IMG/VR virus record: IMGVR_UViG_3300020442_004040
Location: 1 to 25,429 of that record
Length of the DNA: 25,429 bases
From: a virus
Reading direction: 5' to 3' (one strand)
Below the pieces are notes generated by a model. It searched no databases. It saw only the letters and a list, made by a program, of their open reading frames with translations, and was not told the origin of the DNA. This document shows, piece after piece, positions 1 through 8,912 of the stretch. The position numbers and the translations under genes were made by a program. How positions within the stretch are numbered: position 1 is the first letter of the stretch; every line of letters begins with the position of its first letter.

Positions 1-1
1 T

Positions 2-3000
2 CTTGTAGCACCAACATATACGATTAGAGGTAACAGTGGTGAAGATGCAGAAATAAGTCTTGAAATTGATAATGCAGGACAAGTCATCACTGCAACAGTG
101 TTGAACCAAGGGCAAAATTACGAAGCTGATACTACTATTGAAGTAAGGAAATTTTCTGCACTTGTTAAAGCTGACGAAAGTATAAATGGTAAATGGGCTA
201 TATACGAAAGATTAAGTGATACAAGTACTTGGAATAGGATAAAAAGCCAAGCATACAACACAACATTATATTGGGATTATGTCGATTGGTATGATACAGG
301 TGCAAGTGCTACTACAGAAATTGATCATCTCATAGATTATTCTTATCAATTAGATGCTTTAAATGATGTAATTGGAGATGTAGTAAAAATTAGTAGTATA
401 GGAACAGGTGGTTGGTTGCTATTACAAAAAATAGACGATCAAGTTACAACTGATTATACTGTAAATTATAAAACAATTGGCAGACAGGATGGCACTATAC
501 AATTTAAGCGTGGATTATACGATGTGACTGCTAATCTAAACGGATTTGATACAATTAGTTTTGATGTGCAATTTTATGATGCTACACCTACAGTCGAACA
601 GCGTAGAATACTTGAAGTTATAAGAGATGATATATTTACTGTTGAACTTGAAAAAGAATATAATCAACTATTTTTTGCAAGTATTAGATATGCGTTTAGT
701 GAACAACCTTATATAGATTGGGCATTTAAGACAAGTTTTGTAAAAGCACAGCATAATGTTGGATCTTTGAGGGAAGATATTACATTTAACAATGATAATT
801 TACCTAGCTATGAAGATTATTTAGAAGAAGTAAAACCTTTTAAGACTAAATTACGTGAATATCTTTCAAGTTACGAAAAAATAGAGCCAACTAATACAGT
901 AGTAACGGACTTTGATTTAGCTCCCAGATATATTGAAGGTAGAGGTATACAACCTCATCCATCACAAGTGTTACAAGATATGATAGTTGGTACTGAAAGT
1001 GATATTACAACATATCCTTACAAACATTGGTTAGATAATGCAAGTTACGAAATAAAATCTGTAAACATTTATGATGGAGGTACAAAATATAATGAACCTC
1101 CGGTAATTACAGCAGTAGGTGGTGGAGGTACCGGAGCTAAGTTTAAGAGTTATTTAGGAGTCAACGGAAAAATTGTAAAAGTTGATGTAATAAATCCAGG
1201 TAGTGGATATATTAGTGCTCCAGTACTTGATATAAACGGAAGTAACCCAGAAGGCATTGATGCACGTATAAGTGCAGTAATTGGTCATGAGACAGTTAGG
1301 AGTTTCACCACTCGTGTTAAGTTTGATAGAATAAGTTCAAGTTACATAATTACAAAACTTGATGAAACAGAAAACTTTATAGGTACAGGTAGTAATTATG
1401 TATATGATCTAAAATGGCCTATAGATGTTAAACCAGCAAACCTAAAAATTACTGTTGGTGGTATTGAATTGCTTTCAAGTGAGTATACATATACAAATTT
1501 ACAAGACAATACAAAATCATACGTTAGATTTAAAGGAAGAATTACTTTAGATACTCCACCTGCAAATACAAAAGCCGTAGTAATTCAATACAAAAAAGAT
1601 CCAGATCTTTTAGTTGCACAAGATAGAGTAAATTTACTTTATGATCCAACAACAGGTATGCTTGGTAAAGATCTTGCTCAAGTAATGGATGGTGTAGATT
1701 ATGGTGGTGTTGAAGTAAAAAGTTTTGGTTTTGAAAATCAAGGTGGTTTTGATGCCGAAGCATGGTTTACAGGTAAGTGGGACACATATGATGAAACATA
1801 CGAAGATGAAGTATTTAGGTTTGATGGTAGCACTACGCAAATTGGATTATCAAAAGCTCTAGAAAATGGCGTTGAATACAATGTATATAAAAATAATGTG
1901 CGTATTGATGATCCTAATTGGGACGGTAGTACGGCAATTACTAATACAAATGCAATAATGGAAACACTTGTAGGTGATGGTGTAACTACAATATTGTATT
2001 TGGATTCTTATAATATTAGAGTTGCAGACGGCGATACACTTGTAATACGCAAAAAAACAAGTGATGGTAGCTTCCTAGCTGATCCGGCAGGATATGACAC
2101 ACTAATAGAAGGCGGTGATTTTCCTTATGCAACAGCAAGTGGTTTGGCCGCTGAAGATATATCAGTTGACGGTGACGGATTTGTTACTCCTACAACATCA
2201 AAAGGACCTGAAGAAATAATCCCAGGACAAGTTTTGGATACAGTTGACATCCAAGTATTTGAAAGACCTACAGGTGGTGCAAGTAATATACGTAGCTATA
2301 ATTACATTGGTGATGGAAGTACTAAAACTTTCTTGATTGATCAAAATGTTGCATTTAATGATAATATATTTGTAAAAATTGGTGCTGAAATAAAAACAAA
2401 AGAAGATTATACATTTTCTAAAGATAGGAAAAATTTAATATTTGATGTAGCACCTAATGCAAACTCAAAGATAAACATAATTACTTTGGATGTTTCCGGA
2501 ACAAATGTACTTGATTTTGGAACATTTGTTGGAGATGGAAGTAGTATTGATTTCCTTACAAATGTAAGGTGGACTGAAAACATGACTCATTATGCAACTG
2601 TTGATGGTGTAAATCAAGATACAGTTTTGATAAAAAGTGATGATAGTGCCCACGATTTACCAGGAAATGTTGTAGTACGTTTTGCCACTCCTGTTGCTAA
2701 TGATAAGATAATAAATTTTGGTATATTTGAAGGAACTATTAAAAATTATAGTTCGGTACAAATAGATCAATTTATTGGAGATGGCACTTCGTTAACATTT
2801 ACTTTAGAAACTACACCTTTCAGTAGCACACCTAGTCAACATAACACTATTGTTAAAGTTAACAATACAATATTAACAGCAGGATATAGCCAGCATTTTG
2901 CTGTATCAGATGTTAGGGAATATAGATTAGATCTTTGGCAAGTACCGTTAGGAACATTTAACCATCAAGATTTATTAGTATACTTGAATGATATAGAACT

Positions 3001-4306
3001 TTCATATGGTGCTCAATGGAATTATGTAAGTGCCGGTGAATTTGATAGTTCTTTGAGAGATGAAAATGGTGATATTATTTTAGATCAACAAGCAGGTTCT
3101 ACTATAACTTTACTTCCTGGTGTAGGAAAAACAGGCGACACACTTAGAGTATATGCTATCAAAGACGGACAATATGCATATGGTTATTGGGATAGCGAAG
3201 GTGAATTTGTTAGTACTCCTGGAACAATTTATATGGACAATGTATACGAGTCAAGTGACATCATTACTGTTTACACATTTACTAACGATAAATCTCAGGG
3301 TATAGAAAGACAAGAGTTTGATGTAGTAGAAAGAACGAAAATAACTGTAGGTTCTGAAAACTGGTATCAGCTACGTCATTTACGTAATGGATTAATTGAA
3401 TTACGTAAACCTGCAACTGATGCACAATATGTTTGGATAGCTAAGAATGGAACGCTTCTCACTCCAAGTGTTGATTATTATGTTACTGATAATAAAAAAT
3501 ATGTAAAAATAGTTTATGACCTAGATGAAAATGATACAATAGATATAATACATTTTTCTGAAACACCATTACAACAAAAATTTGGATGGCGTCAATTTAA
3601 AGATATATTAAATAGAACACATTACAAACGTCTAACTGGTAAAGAAGACGTAGTGTTAGTAAGGGATTTATATCCGTGGGATAAAACTATTGAAGTAGAA
3701 AATGGTGACAGATTACCAGCGCCTGGGGCAAATCCAGATACACCTAGCATTATTTTTATTGAAGGCGAACGTATTGAATATTTTGTTAGAGATGGTAATA
3801 CACTGAAACAACTTCGTAGGGCTACACTTGGCACCGGCGCTAAAGATGTATATAAAGAAGGTACTGAAATTTATCATCAAGGCATAGATCAAAATATGCC
3901 ATACAAAGATGAAACGATTACTCTTACACTAGACGGTGATGGTACGTCTACAGACTTTGAGTTAGATTGGACACCCAATAGTGTAAACGAATTTGAAGTG
4001 TTTGTTGCAGGCAAAAGGTTAAGAAAAAATTCTATTGATAGTTATCAGTTTGAAACTGTTGACGGAAATGGAAATACTGTAAGTGCACCGCAAATGGATT
4101 CTCCAGAAGGTGATCAAACACTACCACCAGAATTTACTGTTACAGGCACAACACTTACTATTACTGAGCCTGCACCAGAAAATGCAAAAGTAATAATAAT
4201 CAGAAAGCAAGGAAGAATTTGGAGTGACCCAGGAACACAGCTAAGTAAAGCAGAAGGAAATATTGCACGTTTCTTAAGAAATTCAACAACTGACTTGCCG
4301 CGATAA
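2..4306 (+). CDS. Giant virion structural protein (tail fibre/baseplate-like), 5'-partial
   Basis: The reading frame is open from base 2, so the gene begins left of the window. The GTG at 98 is internal: residues encoded before it continue the same domain style. About 1,434 residues are visible. The protein is a mosaic of beta-rich modules. Two copies of a 'G-x-I...V-x-N-x-G-x-x-Y' unit lie near 78-150 and 1165-1260. GDG(S/T)xxxF-type repeats lie near 1970, 2305, 2523, 2773 and 3930, each followed by a strand-rich stretch like those in phage fibres. Near 3590-3890 is a FGWRQFKDILNRTHYKRL segment followed by an 'IFIEGERIEYF...LRRATLGTG' block, which I recognise from virion proteins of marine T4-like phages. 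No signal peptide or membrane segment is visible. It probably forms part of the tail fibre or baseplate periphery. The exact T4 counterpart is unknown. It is followed after 19 nt by the next structural gene. Confidence 0.82.
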   Translation, partial: LVAPTYTIRGNSGEDAEISLEIDNAGQVITATVLNQGQNYEADTTIEVRKFSALVKADESINGKWAIYERLSDTSTWNRIKSQAYNTTLYWDYVDWYDTGASATTEIDHLIDYSYQLDALNDVIGDVVKISSIGTGGWLLLQKIDDQVTTDYTVNYKTIGRQDGTIQFKRGLYDVTANLNGFDTISFDVQFYDATPTVEQRRILEVIRDDIFTVELEKEYNQLFFASIRYAFSEQPYIDWAFKTSFVKAQHNVGSLREDITFNNDNLPSYEDYLEEVKPFKTKLREYLSSYEKIEPTNTVVTDFDLAPRYIEGRGIQPHPSQVLQDMIVGTESDITTYPYKHWLDNASYEIKSVNIYDGGTKYNEPPVITAVGGGGTGAKFKSYLGVNGKIVKVDVINPGSGYISAPVLDINGSNPEGIDARISAVIGHETVRSFTTRVKFDRISSSYIITKLDETENFIGTGSNYVYDLKWPIDVKPANLKITVGGIELLSSEYTYTNLQDNTKSYVRFKGRITLDTPPANTKAVVIQYKKDPDLLVAQDRVNLLYDPTTGMLGKDLAQVMDGVDYGGVEVKSFGFENQGGFDAEAWFTGKWDTYDETYEDEVFRFDGSTTQIGLSKALENGVEYNVYKNNVRIDDPNWDGSTAITNTNAIMETLVGDGVTTILYLDSYNIRVADGDTLVIRKKTSDGSFLADPAGYDTLIEGGDFPYATASGLAAEDISVDGDGFVTPTTSKGPEEIIPGQVLDTVDIQVFERPTGGASNIRSYNYIGDGSTKTFLIDQNVAFNDNIFVKIGAEIKTKEDYTFSKDRKNLIFDVAPNANSKINIITLDVSGTNVLDFGTFVGDGSSIDFLTNVRWTENMTHYATVDGVNQDTVLIKSDDSAHDLPGNVVVRFATPVANDKIINFGIFEGTIKNYSSVQIDQFIGDGTSLTFTLETTPFSSTPSQHNTIVKVNNTILTAGYSQHFAVSDVREYRLDLWQVPLGTFNHQDLLVYLNDIELSYGAQWNYVSAGEFDSSLRDENGDIILDQQAGSTITLLPGVGKTGDTLRVYAIKDGQYAYGYWDSEGEFVSTPGTIYMDNVYESSDIITVYTFTNDKSQGIERQEFDVVERTKITVGSENWYQLRHLRNGLIELRKPATDAQYVWIAKNGTLLTPSVDYYVTDNKKYVKIVYDLDENDTIDIIHFSETPLQQKFGWRQFKDILNRTHYKRLTGKEDVVLVRDLYPWDKTIEVENGDRLPAPGANPDTPSIIFIEGERIEYFVRDGNTLKQLRRATLGTGAKDVYKEGTEIYHQGIDQNMPYKDETITLTLDGDGTSTDFELDWTPNSVNEFEVFVAGKRLRKNSIDSYQFETVDGNGNTVSAPQMDSPEGDQTLPPEFTVTGTTLTITEPAPENAKVIIIRKQGRIWSDPGTQLSKAEGNIARFLRNSTTDLPR

Positions 4307-4309
4307 ATA
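4302..4309 (+). promoter_or_regulatory. Possible T4-type late promoter (GATAAATA)
   Basis: GATAAATACAT lies across the stop codon of the giant structural gene and is one base from the T4 late consensus TATAAATA. The same 11-base string recurs before the gene at 8913. With T4 geometry, transcription would start near 4315, leaving only about 11 nt of leader including the AGGA ribosome site (4315-4318), which is tight. The call rests on motif and placement only. Confidence 0.4.
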
Positions 4310-4325
4310 CATGTAGGAAAACAAA

Positions 4326-4940
4326 ATGACAGATAAAATAAACGAACATCAAGGTGTATACATACAAGGACATATTAAAATCCATGATCCTGAAAGTGGA
4401 GAAGTTCTTGTAGATAAACGTAATGCTATTCATTACGAAAACATTAGTTTGTCACTTGCAGAAAGTATAGGAAATAGCGGTACAGGCTGGATACATGAAA
4501 TGGCATTTGGTAACGGTGGTACTAGTGTAGATCCTACAGGCATTATCACATATCTTACTCCAAATAGCACAGGTACAAACGCAAGTCTTTATAATCAAAC
4601 TTTTACAAAAATTGTTGATGACCGTAGCGTGTCTAATGTCGATCCTGTACGTAATAAAATAGAAACCCGCCATGTCAGTGGCACAAACTATACAGATGTC
4701 CTTGTTACATGTTTACTTGACTATGGTGAACCTGCAGGACAAGACGCTTTTGACACAGCAACAGATCAAAATTCGTTATATGTTTTTGATGAGCTTGGAC
4801 TTAAGGCTTATGCTGAAGACGGAAATGGTAGATTACTAACTCATGTGGTATTCCATCCAGTGCAAAAAAGTTTAAACAGACTTGTGCAAATAGATTATAC
4901 TGTTAGGGTTCAAAGTTTAACTGGATTTAACGAGGGATAA
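4326..4940 (+). CDS. Conserved phage structural-type protein, 204 aa
   Basis: The start at 4326 is supported by AGGA at 4315-4318. The protein begins with a polar segment followed by 'GHIKIHDPESGEVLVDKRNAI', then a Gly/Ser/Thr-rich middle with 'EMAFGNGGTSVDPTG', and ends with a beta-type segment (QIDYTVRVQSLTGF). The 'FGNGGTSVDP' type of sequence occurs in small proteins beside tail-fibre genes of marine T4-like phages, so a tail or baseplate accessory role is likely, but I cannot name the protein. It lies in the structural operon, 19 nt after the giant protein and 3 nt before the first fibre paralog. No enzymatic motif, transmembrane helix or signal peptide is visible. A fibre assembly or attachment factor is an alternative. 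Confidence 0.6.
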   Translation: MTDKINEHQGVYIQGHIKIHDPESGEVLVDKRNAIHYENISLSLAESIGNSGTGWIHEMAFGNGGTSVDPTGIITYLTPNSTGTNASLYNQTFTKIVDDRSVSNVDPVRNKIETRHVSGTNYTDVLVTCLLDYGEPAGQDAFDTATDQNSLYVFDELGLKAYAEDGNGRLLTHVVFHPVQKSLNRLVQIDYTVRVQSLTGFNEG

Positions 4941-4943
4941 TAA

Positions 4944-6965
4944 ATGGCTTATACTATTGCATACACAGACCAAGCCAATAAAGGCACTATTACCATTGAG
5001 GATAATACGCTTAACACAGTCACTGATTTAAAAATTCCTGGTAGAAACACAACAGCATACGGAACAGCAATATCAGAAAACTTCTTGCACTTATTAGAAA
5101 ATTTTGCAAGTGCTACTGAACCTTCAAATCCTGTTGAAGGGCAGTTATGGTATGATAGTACTCCAGGAAAAGAACAACTTAAAGTATATAATTTACCTGA
5201 CTGGGTACCGGTGGGCGGCATTATTAGAGGCACAACCGAACCTGAAGCAGCAAACAGCCAAATTGGCGATTTATGGACAGATACTGATAATCAACAACTT
5301 TATTTGTTTACTGGATCTGGTTGGATTTTAGTTGGTCCTACTTTTAGTGATGGACTAAACACTGGTCCTATTCCTGTAACTGTAACTGGAACAGATAATC
5401 TTACTTATAGTATTGTACAGATAGAAGTGAATGCCCAACCTGTGGCTATAATTTCTACAGACGAATTTGTGCCAAAGACTGTGATACCTGGATTTACAAC
5501 AATAAAACCTGGCATTACATTAAGCACAAGAGATGTAACAGGTGATGGAGCGGCTAAGTTTTATGGCACAGCTGAAAAAGCTGAATCTTTGATTGTTAAT
5601 AATGTAAATGTAAGTGCAGGTAATTTTTTAAGAAGTGATGTTGTGAGTACAACATTAAACGCACTAAATGTTCAAAATAATGCAGGTATAAATTACGGTA
5701 TTAATTCAGAAATGAATATCGGTATTGAAGGAAATGCAGGTATTATTCAACACCAGGTTGCAGGATCAAATATTGACATGCGTGTCAGAAATGCTGGGAC
5801 ATCAAAAACAGTAGTAAGGGTTGATAGTGATCTAAAGGTTGGTATTAACAATGAAGCACCTGAAGAAGCATTAGATGTTACAGGAAATGTGCAATCTAGT
5901 GGTGTCTTAAAAATTAATGATGTGACCGATGCAACAACAATAGGTACTGGTAGTGCTATTATAAAAGGTGGTGTGGGTATTGCAAAAAATTTATTTGTCG
6001 GCGGGCTAACAGAACTAGAAAATACTTTAACTAGTCGCAATATAGAACCAGATCAAAGTAATGTTAGAAATATTGGAGCGGCTCTTAACAAGTACAAAAC
6101 AATTTATGCCACTACATTTATTGGTAATTTGACAGGTAACGTTAGCGGTACTGTTTCTGGTAGAGCAGGTAGTGCAGACAAACTTACAAGTTCAACAACA
6201 TTTAGACTCACAGGAGATGTCAGTGCAGAAGATTTTGTATTTGATGGACAAGTAGGCGGCAGTACAAAAACATTTACTACTAGTATAAGCAATACTATTG
6301 TTTCAAATAAACAAAATATCACAGAGACACAAGTTGATGATGAATTCCTATTAAACAGAACCACAGGCGATACTGGTTTAAAAAAGGTATCAAGACGAAA
6401 TTTACTAAAGGCAGTTGCAGTTAATCCGCCAGGCGTAGTTGTGCCTTATGCAGGCGCCGCAACACCTACAGGTTGGTTGTTGTGTGATGGAAGCGAATAT
6501 GTAATTGCTGAATACCAACAACTTTTTGATGCTATAGGATATACTTTTAAAGACACTCCGGAAACTGGTAAATTTGCTGTGCCTGATTTACGAGGTAGAT
6601 TTCCTTTAGGTTTGGATAATATGAACGGAGTAAGTGCAAATAGAGTTACTAGTAACTCTGCTGACTCATTAGGCGGATCAGGGGGTACAGAAACAAAAAC
6701 AATTTCAATACAAAATTTACCAGAACATGAACACGATCTTCGTTCTCCATCAGGAGAACAGTTTTTTGCTGTGCGAGAAATTAATACTGGAGATACAGTA
6801 CCTAGCGGAGCTCAAAGATCAACTTTTGATGTTGCATCACAACAAAATAGTCAACGCTTGTTAACAAGTGGTGGTGTGCTAGATGGAGGGAACGGAGATC
6901 CATTAGATGTAATGAATCCTTTCTTATCAATGAAGTACATCATTTATACAGGTAGGAATTCATAA
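4944..6965 (+). CDS. Tail fibre-like protein with C-terminal tail-collar domain (fibre paralog 1)
   Basis: A 673-aa fibre-like protein. Residues 1-130 form a module shared with the next two genes: 'AYTIAYTDQ', then 'GRNTTAYGTAISENFLHLLENF', 'GQLWYDS' and 'GDLWTDTDNQQLYLF...VGP'. The middle is low-complexity and beta-rich, with 'ALDVTGNVQSSG' and 'NLTGNVSGTVSG' units typical of phage fibre shafts. From about residue 492 (window about 6420) comes a phage tail-collar domain: 'PPGVVVPYAGAATPTGWLLCDG', then 'YQQLFDAIGYTF', 'FAVPDLRGRFPLGLD' and a GG-rich loop before 'ISIQNLPEHEHD'. The order matches the Tail Collar family (PF07484 type). GAGG (4932-4935) precedes the ATG. The last base of the stop codon is shared with the next ATG (TAATG). 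The likely role is host recognition at the distal tail; the receptor is unknown. Confidence 0.82.
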   Translation: MAYTIAYTDQANKGTITIEDNTLNTVTDLKIPGRNTTAYGTAISENFLHLLENFASATEPSNPVEGQLWYDSTPGKEQLKVYNLPDWVPVGGIIRGTTEPEAANSQIGDLWTDTDNQQLYLFTGSGWILVGPTFSDGLNTGPIPVTVTGTDNLTYSIVQIEVNAQPVAIISTDEFVPKTVIPGFTTIKPGITLSTRDVTGDGAAKFYGTAEKAESLIVNNVNVSAGNFLRSDVVSTTLNALNVQNNAGINYGINSEMNIGIEGNAGIIQHQVAGSNIDMRVRNAGTSKTVVRVDSDLKVGINNEAPEEALDVTGNVQSSGVLKINDVTDATTIGTGSAIIKGGVGIAKNLFVGGLTELENTLTSRNIEPDQSNVRNIGAALNKYKTIYATTFIGNLTGNVSGTVSGRAGSADKLTSSTTFRLTGDVSAEDFVFDGQVGGSTKTFTTSISNTIVSNKQNITETQVDDEFLLNRTTGDTGLKKVSRRNLLKAVAVNPPGVVVPYAGAATPTGWLLCDGSEYVIAEYQQLFDAIGYTFKDTPETGKFAVPDLRGRFPLGLDNMNGVSANRVTSNSADSLGGSGGTETKTISIQNLPEHEHDLRSPSGEQFFAVREINTGDTVPSGAQRSTFDVASQQNSQRLLTSGGVLDGGNGDPLDVMNPFLSMKYIIYTGRNS

Positions 6966-8881
6966 TGAGTTATATTTTAAATAAAACCGACGGTACACTT
7001 TTAGTTACACTTGTAGATGGCGCTATAGATACAACAAGCACAGATATAACTTTAGTTGGAAGAAATTATAAAGGGTTTGGAGAATTTATAAATGAAAATT
7101 ATATCAAACTTTTAGAAAATTTTTCTAGTTCAAGTGCACCTACAAATCCTCTCAAAGGACAAATTTGGTATGATACAGCTGATGCAAGGTTAAAACTTTT
7201 TAATGGAAGTGATTGGAAAGTTGCTGGCGGTCCAATTGTAAGTAATCAAGAACCAAATAATATGGTTGCAGGAGATCTTTGGATCGATGATGCAAAAAAT
7301 AGATTATATTTTTATGATGGTACTGATTTGGTTCTTGTAGGACCTATGTATACACAAAGACAAGGAAAAACAGGATTTGAAGCAGACAGTATTGTTGATG
7401 ACGGAAACGTAACAAGAACTGTGTTAAAATTATTTGTTGGAGGCGTACTTGCAGGGGTCCATTCACGTGTAGAATTTCGTCCTGGCAATAATTTTGAAAT
7501 ACAAGGATATCCTGTTGATCCGGATGATACACAAACACCACAACGCCAATTAATTAAAGTTGGTTTCAATCCTGTAAATCCTACAGATCAAACTTACAAA
7601 TATCATGGTACAGCAGCAACAGCAGATGCACTAGTTGACGGAAGCGGTACAAAATACGACTTTACAAAATTCGTAGCAACAACAGGAAACCAGAATATGA
7701 CTGGTAGTCTGTTTGTTAAAAATAGTGGCGGACTTGCAATTGGTGTAGGCGATAGTAGATATCATACTATTAAAGTTGATGGTGTAACAACAGTATTTGA
7801 AAACCAACAAGGCGGTTCGGATATAGACTTTAGAATAAGAGTAGGCAACTCAACACAGAGTGCTTTGTACATAGACAGTACCAATCAAAATCTTGGATTT
7901 TTTAATCAAAGTCCTACCGCCGCTTTAGATGTTACAGGTGACGGTAAAGTAAGTGGAAATTTTGAAGTAGGAGGCAACTTAACTGTTACTGGATCAACAC
8001 TTGCATTTGATGTGTCAAAGTTTAGCATTGAAGGAAAAACTTTAGATCTTGCTATTCCAAGCGATAGTACACTCCCTTCTGATGCCGCAGTAGATGGAGG
8101 CGGAATACAGTTAGGAAGTTCTTCTGGGTCTAAAGATATCTTATGGCGCAGTGCAACATCAGCTTGGACATTTAACCAAAATATAAATTTACAAGATACA
8201 GATACTATAGGAAGTCCTGGCTTTTACATTAAAGGTGCAGCCAAACTTACAGAAAATGAACTGCACAATACAGTTACACTTGCAACAGGATTAACAAGAG
8301 TTGGAACACTTACTGTATTAGACGTTGATAATATTAACATAGATGGAAATACTGTAACTTCAAGTGCAGGGTTAAATTTTACAACAAGTGGTGATATAGT
8401 TGTCAATTCTCAAAAGATTACAGGTGTGGCAACACCAACTGCTGATAGCCATGTTGCAACAAAAGGTTATACAGATAATGCAATTGAAACTGAACCATTA
8501 ATTTTTAGTTTAGACATTACAGGCTTGACAGGACCAAATTTACCGGGAATTGGCTCTGGACCTGTAGATGATGTTATTGCAATACTTGCGGCGATGTATA
8601 CAGCAGGTACTAAAACTCTTACAAATGGCGCAAAAGCTGTGATACATGCTGTTGACTATAGTTCAGCATCAGTGTCTGGTATTGATATTACTGCGGCTAT
8701 GAGTAAATCTACTGTTTCTGTAGATAAAAATAATGTAGTTAATGCACAATCCGTTGTACAAGATGTGACATTTACTACTGCAAGCGGTAACGCTACACTA
8801 ACTCCAAATAGATACACAATGGTGTTTACTGTATCAGGCGGAGTATGGACGCATACAAGCACAACAACATATACACCATAG
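6965..8881 (+). CDS. Tail fibre-like protein (fibre paralog 2)
   Basis: A 638-aa fibre-like protein. Its first 130 or so residues match paralog 1 in motif order: 'LVGRNYKGFGEFINENYIKLLENF', 'PLKGQIWYD', 'LKLFNGSDWKV', 'GDLWIDDAKNRLYFYDGTD', 'VGPMY'. The central part has 'GGSDIDFRIRVGNSTQSALYI' and 'AALDVTGDGKVSGNFEVGGNLTV', common fibre-shaft units. Near residues 495-510, 'KITGVATPTADSHVATKGYTD' is a unit often seen at the shaft-to-tip transition of phage fibres. The C-terminus is Ser/Thr-rich with repeated beta strands and lacks the collar domain of its left neighbour. It is translationally coupled to paralog 1 through TAATG. The probable role is a fibre or fibre-adaptor subunit. No chaperone or enzymatic motif was seen. 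Confidence 0.78.
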   Translation: MSYILNKTDGTLLVTLVDGAIDTTSTDITLVGRNYKGFGEFINENYIKLLENFSSSSAPTNPLKGQIWYDTADARLKLFNGSDWKVAGGPIVSNQEPNNMVAGDLWIDDAKNRLYFYDGTDLVLVGPMYTQRQGKTGFEADSIVDDGNVTRTVLKLFVGGVLAGVHSRVEFRPGNNFEIQGYPVDPDDTQTPQRQLIKVGFNPVNPTDQTYKYHGTAATADALVDGSGTKYDFTKFVATTGNQNMTGSLFVKNSGGLAIGVGDSRYHTIKVDGVTTVFENQQGGSDIDFRIRVGNSTQSALYIDSTNQNLGFFNQSPTAALDVTGDGKVSGNFEVGGNLTVTGSTLAFDVSKFSIEGKTLDLAIPSDSTLPSDAAVDGGGIQLGSSSGSKDILWRSATSAWTFNQNINLQDTDTIGSPGFYIKGAAKLTENELHNTVTLATGLTRVGTLTVLDVDNINIDGNTVTSSAGLNFTTSGDIVVNSQKITGVATPTADSHVATKGYTDNAIETEPLIFSLDITGLTGPNLPGIGSGPVDDVIAILAAMYTAGTKTLTNGAKAVIHAVDYSSASVSGIDITAAMSKSTVSVDKNNVVNAQSVVQDVTFTTASGNATLTPNRYTMVFTVSGGVWTHTSTTTYTP

Positions 8882-8889
8882 GATAAATA
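8882..8889 (+). promoter_or_regulatory. Probable T4-type late promoter (GATAAATA)
   Basis: GATAAATACAT starts directly after the TAG stop of fibre paralog 2 and is identical over 11 bases to the motif at 4302. T4-like geometry would place the transcription start near 8895, giving a leader of about 18 nt that contains AGGGG (8899-8903) before the ATG at 8913. Placement and spacing fit a gp55-type late promoter. Confidence 0.5.
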
Positions 8890-8912
8890 CATTGTATTAG
8901 GGGTTATAAGAC

